Below are positions 7,701 to 14,315 of a stretch of 16,475 nucleotides of DNA, piece by piece. Under the pieces are notes generated by a model that did no database searches, had not been told where the DNA came from, and was given only the letters and a program-made list of their open reading frames with translations. The translations under genes and the position numbers were made by a program. Source of the stretch: CAYMAX01 sp964388595 (GTDB lineage Bacteria > Bacteroidota > Bacteroidia > Bacteroidales > UBA932); NCBI GenBank assembly GCA_964388595.1, contig CAYMAX010000031.1, positions 1-16,475 of the forward strand, read 5' to 3'. Every line of letters begins with the position of its first letter. The stretch's first letter is position 1.

Positions 7701-8294
7701 CTATTCAAAACTTACAGCAGGAGCATTCTCAGCCCCTTCTTTCGCTTCAAAATATGCTTTGGATTCGAAATTGAATAAATTAGCAATGATATTAGATGGG
7801 AATCTTCTGATATAAGTGTTGAAATCTCTCGCAGATTCATTGAATTTCTGTCTTTCGACTGTAATTCTATTCTCAGTTCCTTCGAGTTGAGCTTGAAGTT
7901 CCAGGAAGTTTTGATTGGCTTTAAGATCAGGATAAGCTTCCACTGAGACGAGCAAACGACCAATAGCTGTACCGAGCTCACCCTGAGCTGCCTGGAAATC
8001 TGCCATAGCCTGAGGAGTAAGTTTGGTAGGATCTACAGTTACCTGTGTAGCTTTTGCCCTTGCAGAGACAACTGCTTCCAGAGTAGATGATTCATGTTTT
8101 GCATAACCTTTGACTGTAGCAACAAGATTGGGAATGAGGTCCATCCTTCTCTGATAAACGTTTTCCACTTGCGACCAAGCTTTGGTCACCTGTTCTTCTT
8201 TGGTAACAAGAGAATTGTAAGTCTTAATAGCCCACAATACCAGGATAGCTAAAATAGCGACTATCACAATAGTCCAAATTGTTCCTTTTTTCAT
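7701..8294 (-). CDS. lemA: LemA family protein
   Basis: This 197-residue protein has a single N-terminal membrane helix (about 5-24, WTIVIVAILAILVLWAI) followed by the helical LemA domain: YNSLVTKEEQVTKAWSQVE, then YQRRMDLIPNLVATVKGYA at about 48-66, and VERQKFNESARDFNTYIRRFP near 145-165. The fold is a long antiparallel helical bundle, probably on the periplasmic side. The exact function is unknown; LemA/TPM clusters are associated with the cell envelope. It is first in a three-gene run with two TPM genes. The 27 bases between it and the FISUMP gene stop are AT-rich with only a weak promoter-like TAATTTTA (8307-8314, minus strand), so it may be read through from upstream. Confidence 0.95.
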   Translation of the reverse strand: MKKGTIWTIVIVAILAILVLWAIKTYNSLVTKEEQVTKAWSQVENVYQRRMDLIPNLVATVKGYAKHESSTLEAVVSARAKATQVTVDPTKLTPQAMADFQAAQGELGTAIGRLLVSVEAYPDLKANQNFLELQAQLEGTENRITVERQKFNESARDFNTYIRRFPSNIIANLFNFESKAYFEAKEGAENAPAVSFE

Positions 8295-8321
8295 TTTGTT
8301 AATATTTAAAATTAAGTAATA

Positions 8322-9359
8322 TTAATTAGCTAATTTGACACACCTGACAGATACTCCGAATTCTTCCTTACCCACGTGGTATGTATTGACATCTGGCATG
8401 TTGTAATAGATATAACGATAACTTCCCTTCTTTCCACCATCAGTCTCCATGGAAGACCACCACATCCCATATAAGAGAAGATTTTGAAATGTCTCATAAG
8501 TATCTGAAGAATTGCCGCATGGAAGAGCATTCCAACCGCTGGAGTTGTGGGGAATACTTTCCGGACAATAAGGCCATACTCTCTCACCATTGAAATAAGC
8601 ATTGGCATTGAGAACAGGTGCAAGTCCTGTCCAATTATCTTCATACTTCCAGTCCACACCATAACTTACTGCCTTGGCCAAGTCCTCCCAATCTTCTTTG
8701 GTAGGCACAGACCAACCCTCGGGGCAGGCACCCTGAGGACCGCCACCCAGACCTTCTCCTGCCACACCACCTGTAGCATCATCCCATGAATAAAGACATC
8801 CGAACACTAGGGAGATGGCAGATGCTTTCTCGTATGGACTACCCACAGGTTCCTCATTCGTACCAACATATCTCAAATCCTGAGTAAACCATTTGAGATT
8901 ACCGATGGTGCGTGTATAATATTGCTGATTGTCTCTCGGGTCGGTAAATATCTCGGTGCCGGGGACTATGCCTGTTATAGAGCCACCTGAAGAGGGGTCT
9001 ATGACAATTGTCGATTTGAGAGTATATTTATCATAATATCCGGCATAACGTGCGTGTGCCGTAATATGGTATTCACCTATAGCTTCGGGAAGAGTGAGGG
9101 TAATGGATTGCCCCCAAATGGTATCGACAACTTCATTCAAGACCATATCGGAAGAGGTCCAATAATAAGATATGCCCTGAGGTGATGTAACACCTGTACA
9201 ATACATGGAAACGGATTGACCTGCAACAGAATATACAGGGAAATTAAAGGTGATGGTACCTGTCATATAACTCTTTTCAGTCTCTTCTTTTTTGCAGGAA
9301 GAGAGAAGAATAAAAATGGCGAATACCACAGAAAAAGGAATAAATAACAATCTCTTCAT
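8322..9359 (-). CDS. FISUMP-domain lipoprotein with PKD-like N-terminal region
   Basis: This 345-residue lipoprotein has a signal peptide ending in LLSSC (Cys22) followed by KKEE, so it is probably surface- or outer-membrane-anchored. Residues about 30-125 look like an Ig/PKD-type beta domain (VAGQSVSMYCTGVTSP, YYWTSSD, GEYHITAHARYAG). Residues about 137-343 match the 'Fibrobacter succinogenes major paralogous' (FISUMP, TIGR02145) domain: FTDPRDNQQYYTRTIG, NLKWFTQDLRY, GCLYSWDDA, ACPEGWSVPTKEDW, WWSS and the terminal SVRCVK. The domain is common in Bacteroidota surface lipoproteins, but its ligand and activity are unknown. The gene is divergent from apbE, with a poor promoter (-7 CACCTTTG). 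Expression with lemA downstream is possible. Confidence 0.88.
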   Translation of the reverse strand: MKRLLFIPFSVVFAIFILLSSCKKEETEKSYMTGTITFNFPVYSVAGQSVSMYCTGVTSPQGISYYWTSSDMVLNEVVDTIWGQSITLTLPEAIGEYHITAHARYAGYYDKYTLKSTIVIDPSSGGSITGIVPGTEIFTDPRDNQQYYTRTIGNLKWFTQDLRYVGTNEEPVGSPYEKASAISLVFGCLYSWDDATGGVAGEGLGGGPQGACPEGWSVPTKEDWEDLAKAVSYGVDWKYEDNWTGLAPVLNANAYFNGERVWPYCPESIPHNSSGWNALPCGNSSDTYETFQNLLLYGMWWSSMETDGGKKGSYRYIYYNMPDVNTYHVGKEEFGVSVRCVKLAN

Positions 9360-9380
9360 AGAGGATACTCTATCTTACTA

Positions 9381-9413
9381 TTGCGCAAAGGTGCATATTT
9401 TTTTCTAAATTCG
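9381..9413 (+). promoter_or_regulatory. Candidate promoter for apbE
   Basis: TTG (9381-9383), 22 bases, then TAAATTCG (9406-9413), which matches seven of eight positions of TAnnTTTG. The spacer is slightly longer than usual. The expected transcription start near 9418-9422 leaves almost no leader for the GTG at 9424 but about 25 bases for the ATG at 9445, which favours the ATG. Confidence 0.45.
9386..9393 (-). promoter_or_regulatory. Weak -7 element for the FISUMP lipoprotein gene
   Basis: The minus strand reads CACCTTTG, one mismatch from TAnnTTTG, about 27 bases before the ATG at 9359. I find no TTG at the expected -33 distance. It lies inside the spacer of the divergent apbE promoter, so the two could compete. 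Confidence 0.35.
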
Positions 9414-9444
9414 CACTAAAATCGTGCCACTCAACTTATCATTT

Positions 9445-10440
9445 ATGCGCAGAGGATGTTTCTATATCTTTTTGTCACTTTTATGTCTCCTTGTAAGTAA
9501 TTGTACCTCACTGAGTGATTACCAGACCATCACAGGTTATACTCAAGGTGGTTCTTTCCATATCACATATTCCTGCAGAGATTCTTCAGGAGCCATCATT
9601 CCATATAGTTCCGACTCTGTCAGTGCTATTGTCAACGACATCCTTCACGATATAGACTTCTCTCTTTCGGGATACAACAAGGGGTCTATTCTCTCTAAAG
9701 TCAATAACAATGAAGAATGTGAACTTGATTCTCTTTTTATCTCTCTCTTTAAAATTTCTTACCGAATATACCTCGAGACTGACGGCCATTTTGATGTCAC
9801 GGGAGCACCTTTATTTGATTATTGGGGCTTCGGATTCGAAGATTCTCAAGACATCTCTGTCAAGAGGCAACGGGCACAGACTCGTTCTGCCATCGACAGC
9901 ATTCTTGAGTTTGTGGGAATGGACAAAATCTCTATCGAAGATGGTCACATCATCAAAAAAGATTCACGCATAAAGCTCAATTTCAATGCCATAGCACAGG
10001 GATTCTCCTGTGATGTGATAGCTCAGTCTCTTCAAAAGATGGGTATCTGTAACTATCTGGTCGATGTAGGGATGGAGATAGTCTGCAAGGGGGTCAACTC
10101 CAGAGGCAAGAAATGGAAAATCGGCATCGACGCACCTGTTGACGGCAATATGATGGCGGGGGAAAATATCAAAAAGATAATGGAGGTCACAGACTGCGGC
10201 ATCGTGACTTCGGGCAATTATCGAAAATACTACTACATCGATGGTCGTAAATATTCCCACACTATAGACCCGGTCACAGGCTACCCTGTCTCACATCACC
10301 TCCTTTCCGCCACTGTTATCGCTCCTGATGCTACCACAGCAGATGCCCTCGCCACCTATTGTATGGTGGTCGGCCCCGTTCTCGCACCTCAATTCATATC
10401 AGAACACCCCGAGCTGGAACTTTTTATGATTTGTGACTGA
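9445..10440 (+). CDS. apbE: ApbE-family FAD:protein FMN transferase, lipoprotein
   Basis: I choose ATG 9445 (331 residues) over the in-frame GTG at 9424, because the ATG gives a compact lipoprotein signal (MRRGCFYIFL to VSNC, Cys20) and fits the promoter. ApbE covalently attaches FMN from FAD to Thr/Ser of exported flavoproteins such as Nqr/Rnf subunits, using Mg. Visible motifs: GSFHITYS at 36-43, FDVTGAPLFDYWGFG at about 116-130, LNFNAIAQGF at about 178-187, IVTSGNYRKYY at 253-263, HTIDPVTGYP at 272-281 and the metal-binding DATTADALAT at 295-304. One deviation: the usual GGE of the VDxGGE motif reads G209-M210-E211. No target flavoprotein is in the window. It converges on rplI, with a hairpin terminator between them. 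Confidence 0.93.
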   Translation: MRRGCFYIFLSLLCLLVSNCTSLSDYQTITGYTQGGSFHITYSCRDSSGAIIPYSSDSVSAIVNDILHDIDFSLSGYNKGSILSKVNNNEECELDSLFISLFKISYRIYLETDGHFDVTGAPLFDYWGFGFEDSQDISVKRQRAQTRSAIDSILEFVGMDKISIEDGHIIKKDSRIKLNFNAIAQGFSCDVIAQSLQKMGICNYLVDVGMEIVCKGVNSRGKKWKIGIDAPVDGNMMAGENIKKIMEVTDCGIVTSGNYRKYYYIDGRKYSHTIDPVTGYPVSHHLLSATVIAPDATTADALATYCMVVGPVLAPQFISEHPELELFMICD

Positions 10441-10451
10441 TAGCCATCGCT

Positions 10452-10483
10452 AAAAAAAAAGAGCCACCCGATGGGCAGCTCTT
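10452..10483 (-). terminator. Rho-independent terminator of the rpsF-rpsR-rplI operon
   Basis: On the minus strand an AAGAGC arm (10478-10483), a 2x2 internal loop, CCC/GGG pairing with a three-base loop, and the return arm GCTCTT run directly into a nine-base T tract (complement of the A tract at 10452-10460). It lies about 30 bases after the rplI stop. The hairpin is symmetrical, but only the minus strand has the T tract, so it serves rplI; on the plus strand it could at most slow apbE read-through. Confidence 0.8.
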
Positions 10484-10512
10484 GATGTAGTCTGAAATCT
10501 GAGGAAAGAGAA

Positions 10513-10965
10513 TTATTCTTCTCCTACGATTTCGATCTTGATATTAGCTTTAATCTCTTTGTAGCATTTGATGCTGACATCATAAACACCCACTTCCTTG
10601 ATGTTATCTGCATCAGCGATAGTAATGTTTCTTCTATCGATTTCAAAACCTTCAGCAGCCAATGCTTCAGCCACCTGAATATTGTTTATCGAACCGAAAA
10701 TCTTACCTGCTGAACTAATCTTGGTAGTAAGTTTTATCTGTTTGCCTTCGAGCTTAGCTGCAAGAGCAGTAGCCTCTTCACGAATCTTAGCCTCTTTATG
10801 AGCTCTCTGCTTCATATTCTCTGTGTGCATTTTCTTGGCAGAAACTGTAGCGAGGATAGCATATCCCTGAGGAATAAGATAATTGTTGGCGTAACCGTTT
10901 TTAACTTTGACGATATCGTCCTTGTGCCCTAAATTAACAACGTCTTGTTTCAATATAATTTCCAT
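10513..10965 (-). CDS. rplI: 50S ribosomal protein L9 (bL9)
   Basis: This is a full-length 150-residue bL9. The N-terminal domain MEIILKQDVVNLGHKDDIVKVKNGYANNYLIPQGYA carries the family signature, followed by the long connecting helix (about 42-75) and the C-terminal domain with GKIFGSINNIQVAEAL near 87-102. bL9 binds 23S rRNA domain V near the L1 stalk and helps frame maintenance. The start ATG is preceded by TAAGGAGG with a 6-base spacer, an unusually strong Shine-Dalgarno for this phylum, and the TAA is the rpsR stop codon. It is the last gene of rpsF-rpsR-rplI, followed by a terminator. Confidence 0.98.
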   Translation of the reverse strand: MEIILKQDVVNLGHKDDIVKVKNGYANNYLIPQGYAILATVSAKKMHTENMKQRAHKEAKIREEATALAAKLEGKQIKLTTKISSAGKIFGSINNIQVAEALAAEGFEIDRRNITIADADNIKEVGVYDVSIKCYKEIKANIKIEIVGEE

Positions 10966-10971
10966 ATCTCT

Positions 10972-10979
10972 CCTCCTTA
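10972..10979 (-). promoter_or_regulatory. Perfect Shine-Dalgarno of rplI overlapping the rpsR stop
   Basis: The minus strand reads TAAGGAGG, fully complementary to a CCUCCUUA anti-SD, with six bases (AGAGAT) to the ATG. The first three bases are the rpsR stop codon. Apart from rpsR, no other gene in the window has a motif of this strength. Confidence 0.85.
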
Positions 10980-11243
10980 TTTCAATAAGTCTGTTACATA
11001 GGGAAGCAAAGCAAGATGCCTTGCACGTTTCACTGCCTGAGATACTTTTCTCTGGAATTTCAGAGAAGTACCGGTAAGACGACGGGGAAGTATCTTTCCC
11101 TGTTCATTAAGGAAGCGTTTGAGAAACTCTGCATCCTTATAGTCCACATATTCAATATGCGCTTTTTTGAAGCGGCAATATTTTTTCTTTTTAACCTCTA
11201 CTGTAGGAGGATTCAAATAACGAATTTCATTGTTGACTGCCAT
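10977..11243 (-). CDS. rpsR: 30S ribosomal protein S18 (bS18)
   Basis: This is a full-length 88-residue bS18. The core is YCRFKKAHIEYVDYKDAEFLKRFL (about 22-45) followed by GKILPRRLTGTSLKFQRKVSQAVKRARHLALLPY, the S18 signature. bS18 pairs with bS6 on the 30S platform. In Bacteroidota, bS18 with bS6 and bS21 forms the pocket that occludes the anti-SD (known from Flavobacterium). Its gene here has a perfect TAAGGAGG seven bases before the ATG, beginning at the rpsF stop codon. Translation is thus likely coupled to rpsF and may depend on ribosomes with an accessible anti-SD. Confidence 0.98.
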   Translation of the reverse strand: MAVNNEIRYLNPPTVEVKKKKYCRFKKAHIEYVDYKDAEFLKRFLNEQGKILPRRLTGTSLKFQRKVSQAVKRARHLALLPYVTDLLK

Positions 11244-11250
11244 AATCTTT

Positions 11251-11258
11251 CCTCCTTA
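11251..11258 (-). promoter_or_regulatory. Perfect Shine-Dalgarno of rpsR overlapping the rpsF stop
   Basis: The minus strand reads TAAGGAGG with seven bases (AAAGATT) to the rpsR ATG at 11243. The TAA is the rpsF stop codon (11256-11258). The arrangement repeats almost exactly at the rpsR-rplI junction. rpsF itself has no Shine-Dalgarno. Confidence 0.87.
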
Positions 11259-11597
11259 GTTAGCTGCTTTTTTGTTGTTGCGTCTGCGTTCTGCATAAGC
11301 AATTGAATGTTTGTCCATAGCAAATGTGAGAAAACGAATAATCCTCTCATCACGTCTGTACTGAATCTCCAACTTCTGAATAAACTGAGAATCAGCCTTG
11401 AATTCGATAAGGTGATAGAATCCTGAACTTTTTTTCTGGATAGGGTAAGCCAACTTTTTCAGTCCCCAATCCTCTTCATACACGATCTCACCCCCCTCGG
11501 AGATGACATAATCGTGATACTTTTTAACCGCTTCCTTCATCTGGGCTTCAGACAAAACGGGAGTTGCAATGAAAACGGTTTCGTACTGTTTTAACAT
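11256..11597 (-). CDS. rpsF: 30S ribosomal protein S6 (bS6)
   Basis: This 113-residue bS6 opens with MLKQYETVFIATPVLSE and contains EDWGLKKLAYPIQKKSSGFYHLIEF (about 42-66) and DERIIRFLTFAM near 83-94, followed by a short basic tail (RRRNNKK). bS6 forms a heterodimer with bS18 on the 30S platform. It is the first gene of the rpsF-rpsR-rplI operon, with its own consensus promoter and a hairpin at the start of the leader. The leader before the ATG is AU-rich (ATTAAACAAAATCAAG) and has no Shine-Dalgarno, the usual Bacteroidota initiation style and in contrast with the next two genes. Confidence 0.98.
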   Translation of the reverse strand: MLKQYETVFIATPVLSEAQMKEAVKKYHDYVISEGGEIVYEEDWGLKKLAYPIQKKSSGFYHLIEFKADSQFIQKLEIQYRRDERIIRFLTFAMDKHSIAYAERRRNNKKAAN

Positions 11598-11628
11598 CTT
11601 GATTTTGTTTAATTTATATTATTAATAA

Positions 11629-11655
11629 AGCCCTTCCGGATTCACCGAAAGGGCT
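11629..11655 (-). other. Hairpin at the 5' end of the rpsF leader / possible pepD terminator
   Basis: On the minus strand an 11-base-pair stem (arm AGCCCTTTCGG against CCGGAAGGGCT, one U-G pair) closes a five-base loop TGAAT, followed by TTATTAATAATA. It starts one base after the -7 box of the rpsF promoter, so the predicted transcription start (about 11652-11654) falls inside the left arm. It may be a terminator for pepD (stop 38 bases upstream), a 5' leader structure for rpsF, or both. The downstream tract is only moderately T-rich. Confidence 0.7.
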
Positions 11656-11656
11656 G

Positions 11657-11686
11657 CAAAGATAGTGATTATCGGATAAATAGCAA
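11657..11686 (-). promoter_or_regulatory. Consensus promoter of rpsF-rpsR-rplI
   Basis: The minus strand reads TTG (11684-11686), 19 bases, TATCTTTG (11657-11664), a full match to the Bacteroidota -33/-7 consensus and the same spacing as the promoter at 2985-3014. The predicted start is about 11652-11654, giving a leader of about 55 bases before the rpsF ATG. It sits between the pepD stop and the hairpin, so the ribosomal operon has its own transcription. Confidence 0.82.
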
Positions 11687-11693
11687 ATAAAAA

Positions 11694-13148
11694 TTATTTC
11701 ATTGGAGCATTTTTGATAACCTCAACGATAAATTTCCAGAATTTATCAACACTCTCTATGAGAACTCTTTCATCGGGTGAGTGAGGAGAACGAAGAGTGG
11801 CTCCGCAAGATATCATATCCCAATTGGGATAGTTGGTAGCTAAAATACCACACTCCAATCCTGCATGAATGGCTTTGACAGAAGCTTCCTTCTTGAAAAG
11901 TTTCTTATATACCTCTTTCATCTCCTTAAGAATCGGTGATTTCATATTGGGCATCCATCCTGAATATCCACCGGTCATCTTGACATTCATTCCTGCCAAT
12001 TCGAAGCATGAACGGATTGATTCACTCAGGTCAAGCTTGGCCGAGTCGATGGAACCTCTCATAAGGGTTTTAATGCAGGCTTTGCCTTTACCTACATTCA
12101 CGATAGCAAGATTGTTGGATGTCTCCACAAGTCCGGGGACAGTGAGACTCATTCTGTCCACTCCGCAAGGGCAGGCATAAACGCACTTAATAACTCTCAA
12201 AGCAACTTCTGCAGGGACCACCTTCTTCTCTGAAGCGCACTTCTCCATAAAGATATTGAGATTGGCATCGATTTCTGAATATTCCACTTTGGCAAGTGCG
12301 AAAGTTTTCTTTAACAGATTTTTGGCTTTGCTCACTTTATCGATAGGGATGGCTACTTTGGCAAATGCCTCGCGAGGGATAGCATTGCGAAGATTGCCCC
12401 CTTCCAAAGAGATGAGTCTTACTCCGAGATTGCGTAGCATGGGAAGAAGAACCCGGGCCATCATCTTATTGGCATTTGCTCTTCCTTCATTGATTTCCAT
12501 GCCTGAATGTCCTCCACGAAGACCTTTGACTACTATTTCATACTGCTCCATCTTGGGAGGAATAGGTTCAGCCTTATATGAAAGCTCAGCAGTGGCATCA
12601 AGACCGCCGGCGCAGCCGACATAAAGCTCTCCTTCATCTTCCGAATCAAGATTGATGAGAATATCTCCTTTCAGAAGGCCCCCTTTAAGACCTTTGGCTC
12701 CTGTCATACCGGTCTCTTCATCTATGGTGAAGAGTGCTTCGATGGGACCATGTTGCAAATCTTTAGCCTCCAAAATAGCCATAGCAGTAGCAACTCCCAT
12801 ACCATCATCTGCACCCAGCGTAGTACCGGTAGCATATACCCAATCTCCGACAATTCTGGTCTTGATGGGATCTTTGTCCCAATCGTGCACCACATCGTTA
12901 TTTTTCTGAGGCACCATGTCGATATGAGCCTGAAGGATAATACCTTTGCGGCCTTCCATACCTTTGGTGGCAGGTTTGCGAATGATGATATTGCCTAACT
13001 CATCTTTCTTAGTCTCCAGACCGAGACTTTTGCCAAATTTATAAAGAAATGCTACAGCTTTCTCCTCTCTTTTGGAAGGGCGGGGTATCTGGGTCAATGA
13101 ATAAAAGTTTTTCCAAACTCTTTTGGGCTCTAAATTGTCTATTGTCAT
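11694..13148 (-). CDS. pepD: Aminoacyl-histidine dipeptidase (M20C, PepD)
   Basis: This 484-residue cytosolic metallodipeptidase hydrolyses dipeptides such as Xaa-His. The dizinc motifs of the M20C family are all present: AHIDMVPQ with His75 and Asp77, LGADDGMGVA with Asp114/Asp115, IDEETGMTGA with the catalytic Glu144 and ligand Glu145, NLDSED with Asp168, and IHAGLECG with His428. The lid/dimerisation domain lies between about 200 and 380 (GGHSGMEINEGRANA at 212-226). The length fits the family. No signal peptide is visible. The start is 19 bases after the DUF4831 stop, with no promoter recognised in between, so it is probably co-transcribed with that gene. It may process dipeptides taken up by a transporter like the POT gene nearby, but that is inference. 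Confidence 0.96.
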   Translation of the reverse strand: MTIDNLEPKRVWKNFYSLTQIPRPSKREEKAVAFLYKFGKSLGLETKKDELGNIIIRKPATKGMEGRKGIILQAHIDMVPQKNNDVVHDWDKDPIKTRIVGDWVYATGTTLGADDGMGVATAMAILEAKDLQHGPIEALFTIDEETGMTGAKGLKGGLLKGDILINLDSEDEGELYVGCAGGLDATAELSYKAEPIPPKMEQYEIVVKGLRGGHSGMEINEGRANANKMMARVLLPMLRNLGVRLISLEGGNLRNAIPREAFAKVAIPIDKVSKAKNLLKKTFALAKVEYSEIDANLNIFMEKCASEKKVVPAEVALRVIKCVYACPCGVDRMSLTVPGLVETSNNLAIVNVGKGKACIKTLMRGSIDSAKLDLSESIRSCFELAGMNVKMTGGYSGWMPNMKSPILKEMKEVYKKLFKKEASVKAIHAGLECGILATNYPNWDMISCGATLRSPHSPDERVLIESVDKFWKFIVEVIKNAPMK

Positions 13149-13167
13149 AATATTAAGATTTATTGAA

Positions 13168-14310
13168 TTATTTAACTAAAACATCTATGGGAAATGATAA
13201 AGTCTTGCCAAGCTGATAGATGGGAACACGCGACTGCAAAAGCAAATCGTTACCATCAAGTATCTTCACAAGGCAGATGGATGGCACTCTGTAGAAAATC
13301 GACCCCCTCTCTGCTGCCTGTGTCTTGGCACGTGATTTTTTGCCATTATTGTCCTGAATTATCTGTTCAGTGGCAGCCGTATCCTCTTCCGGAATCAATT
13401 CTAGAACAATAGGACGTCCCGACATATTTTCAGGGACGAGAAGTCCATGCGCATCTGACATCCTGAAGGCGACATAAAGCTGTTTGTCAGCACTTGCCTG
13501 AGGGGTGACATCGAAATCAAGCTTTTGGACTGCGGACTCTGTAACTCCGATGAACAAGGAGAGATAATCCGACTCAAGCCTGCTAATCTCATCTACTGCC
13601 GTCTTGAGTGCTTCACCGCTAAATGAAGCATCTGTATCGCCTGTGACGATATCGACTCTTTTCTTGCGAAGAGAGAAAATCATATCTGCAGCCTCTTGTG
13701 CTTTCTTTTCAAGACTTTTCTCCACAGCCTGACTCTGCTGAACAGCTACTTTGTCATATCCTCCGGATGCGTTTTTGACCCTCTTGTAGAGTGTTGTCTG
13801 TGTGGAAGTGATATTATTGGTGGCGGCAGCAGTATTGATTTGTTGTCTTTCTGTAAGTGCGGGGAACCTCCAATTATCTTCTCCCGGATTTTTATCATCA
13901 GAAAAGACTACCAGCCCCTGCGATGTGAATTTGAAAAAATTGGCAGGATATGATGGTCCGGGAAAACTGCTCAGATTGGCAATATATCTCGAATTTTGGT
14001 CTGCTTCGATATAAGGGACTATCCTGATGGAGAGCAATTGATATGAATCTTTGTAGTCAGGAGATGGAGTGATTCCCAAATACTTTTTGGCATATTTGGC
14101 ATAAGGTCCGGGAGTATACGACTCTCTTAGAGCCTCGACACTCAGGTGCAGAGAAGTGATAGGAAGCGAATAAACCACTACACCATCAGGGATGGGTTCT
14201 CTCGGGGAAAGTTGTTGTGAAGATTGTGCACAGAGCGACCCTGTGCCTATCATCAATATCCCTATCGAAAGGGTAATAACGTTTTTGATTGTTCTCATAT
14301 CTCTTTTCAT
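13168..14310 (-). CDS. DUF4831 family exported protein
   Basis: The 380-residue frame opens at 14310, with an alternative ATG at 14298 (MRTIKNVITL). A signal peptide ends near SLCAQ (about 29). The mature part resembles the Bacteroidota family DUF4831: GVVVYSLPITSLHLSVE at about 43-59, YTPGPYAKYAKKYLGI at 65-80, YKDSYQLLSIRIVPYIEADQNSRYI at about 86-110, and GSIFYRVPSICLVKILDGNDLLLQSRVPIYQLG near the C-terminus. The function is unknown; it is probably periplasmic or on the outer membrane. It starts 5 bases after the stop of the acyltransferase gene and is followed closely by pepD, so the three genes are likely one transcript. Confidence 0.82.
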   Translation of the reverse strand: MKRDMRTIKNVITLSIGILMIGTGSLCAQSSQQLSPREPIPDGVVVYSLPITSLHLSVEALRESYTPGPYAKYAKKYLGITPSPDYKDSYQLLSIRIVPYIEADQNSRYIANLSSFPGPSYPANFFKFTSQGLVVFSDDKNPGEDNWRFPALTERQQINTAAATNNITSTQTTLYKRVKNASGGYDKVAVQQSQAVEKSLEKKAQEAADMIFSLRKKRVDIVTGDTDASFSGEALKTAVDEISRLESDYLSLFIGVTESAVQKLDFDVTPQASADKQLYVAFRMSDAHGLLVPENMSGRPIVLELIPEEDTAATEQIIQDNNGKKSRAKTQAAERGSIFYRVPSICLVKILDGNDLLLQSRVPIYQLGKTLSFPIDVLVK

Positions 14311-14315
14311 TACTG

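Noticed and set aside
8324..8335. Perfect 12-base palindrome AATTAGCTAATT at the end of the FISUMP gene
   Set aside because: It is short, AT-rich and mostly inside the last codons (Leu-Ala-Asn-stop); no T tract or second copy supports an operator or terminator.
12256..12624. Long open frame on the plus strand opposite pepD
   Set aside because: It is antisense to a clear, full-length M20C dipeptidase with all motifs; its Ser/Leu/Arg-rich translation looks like a shadow frame.
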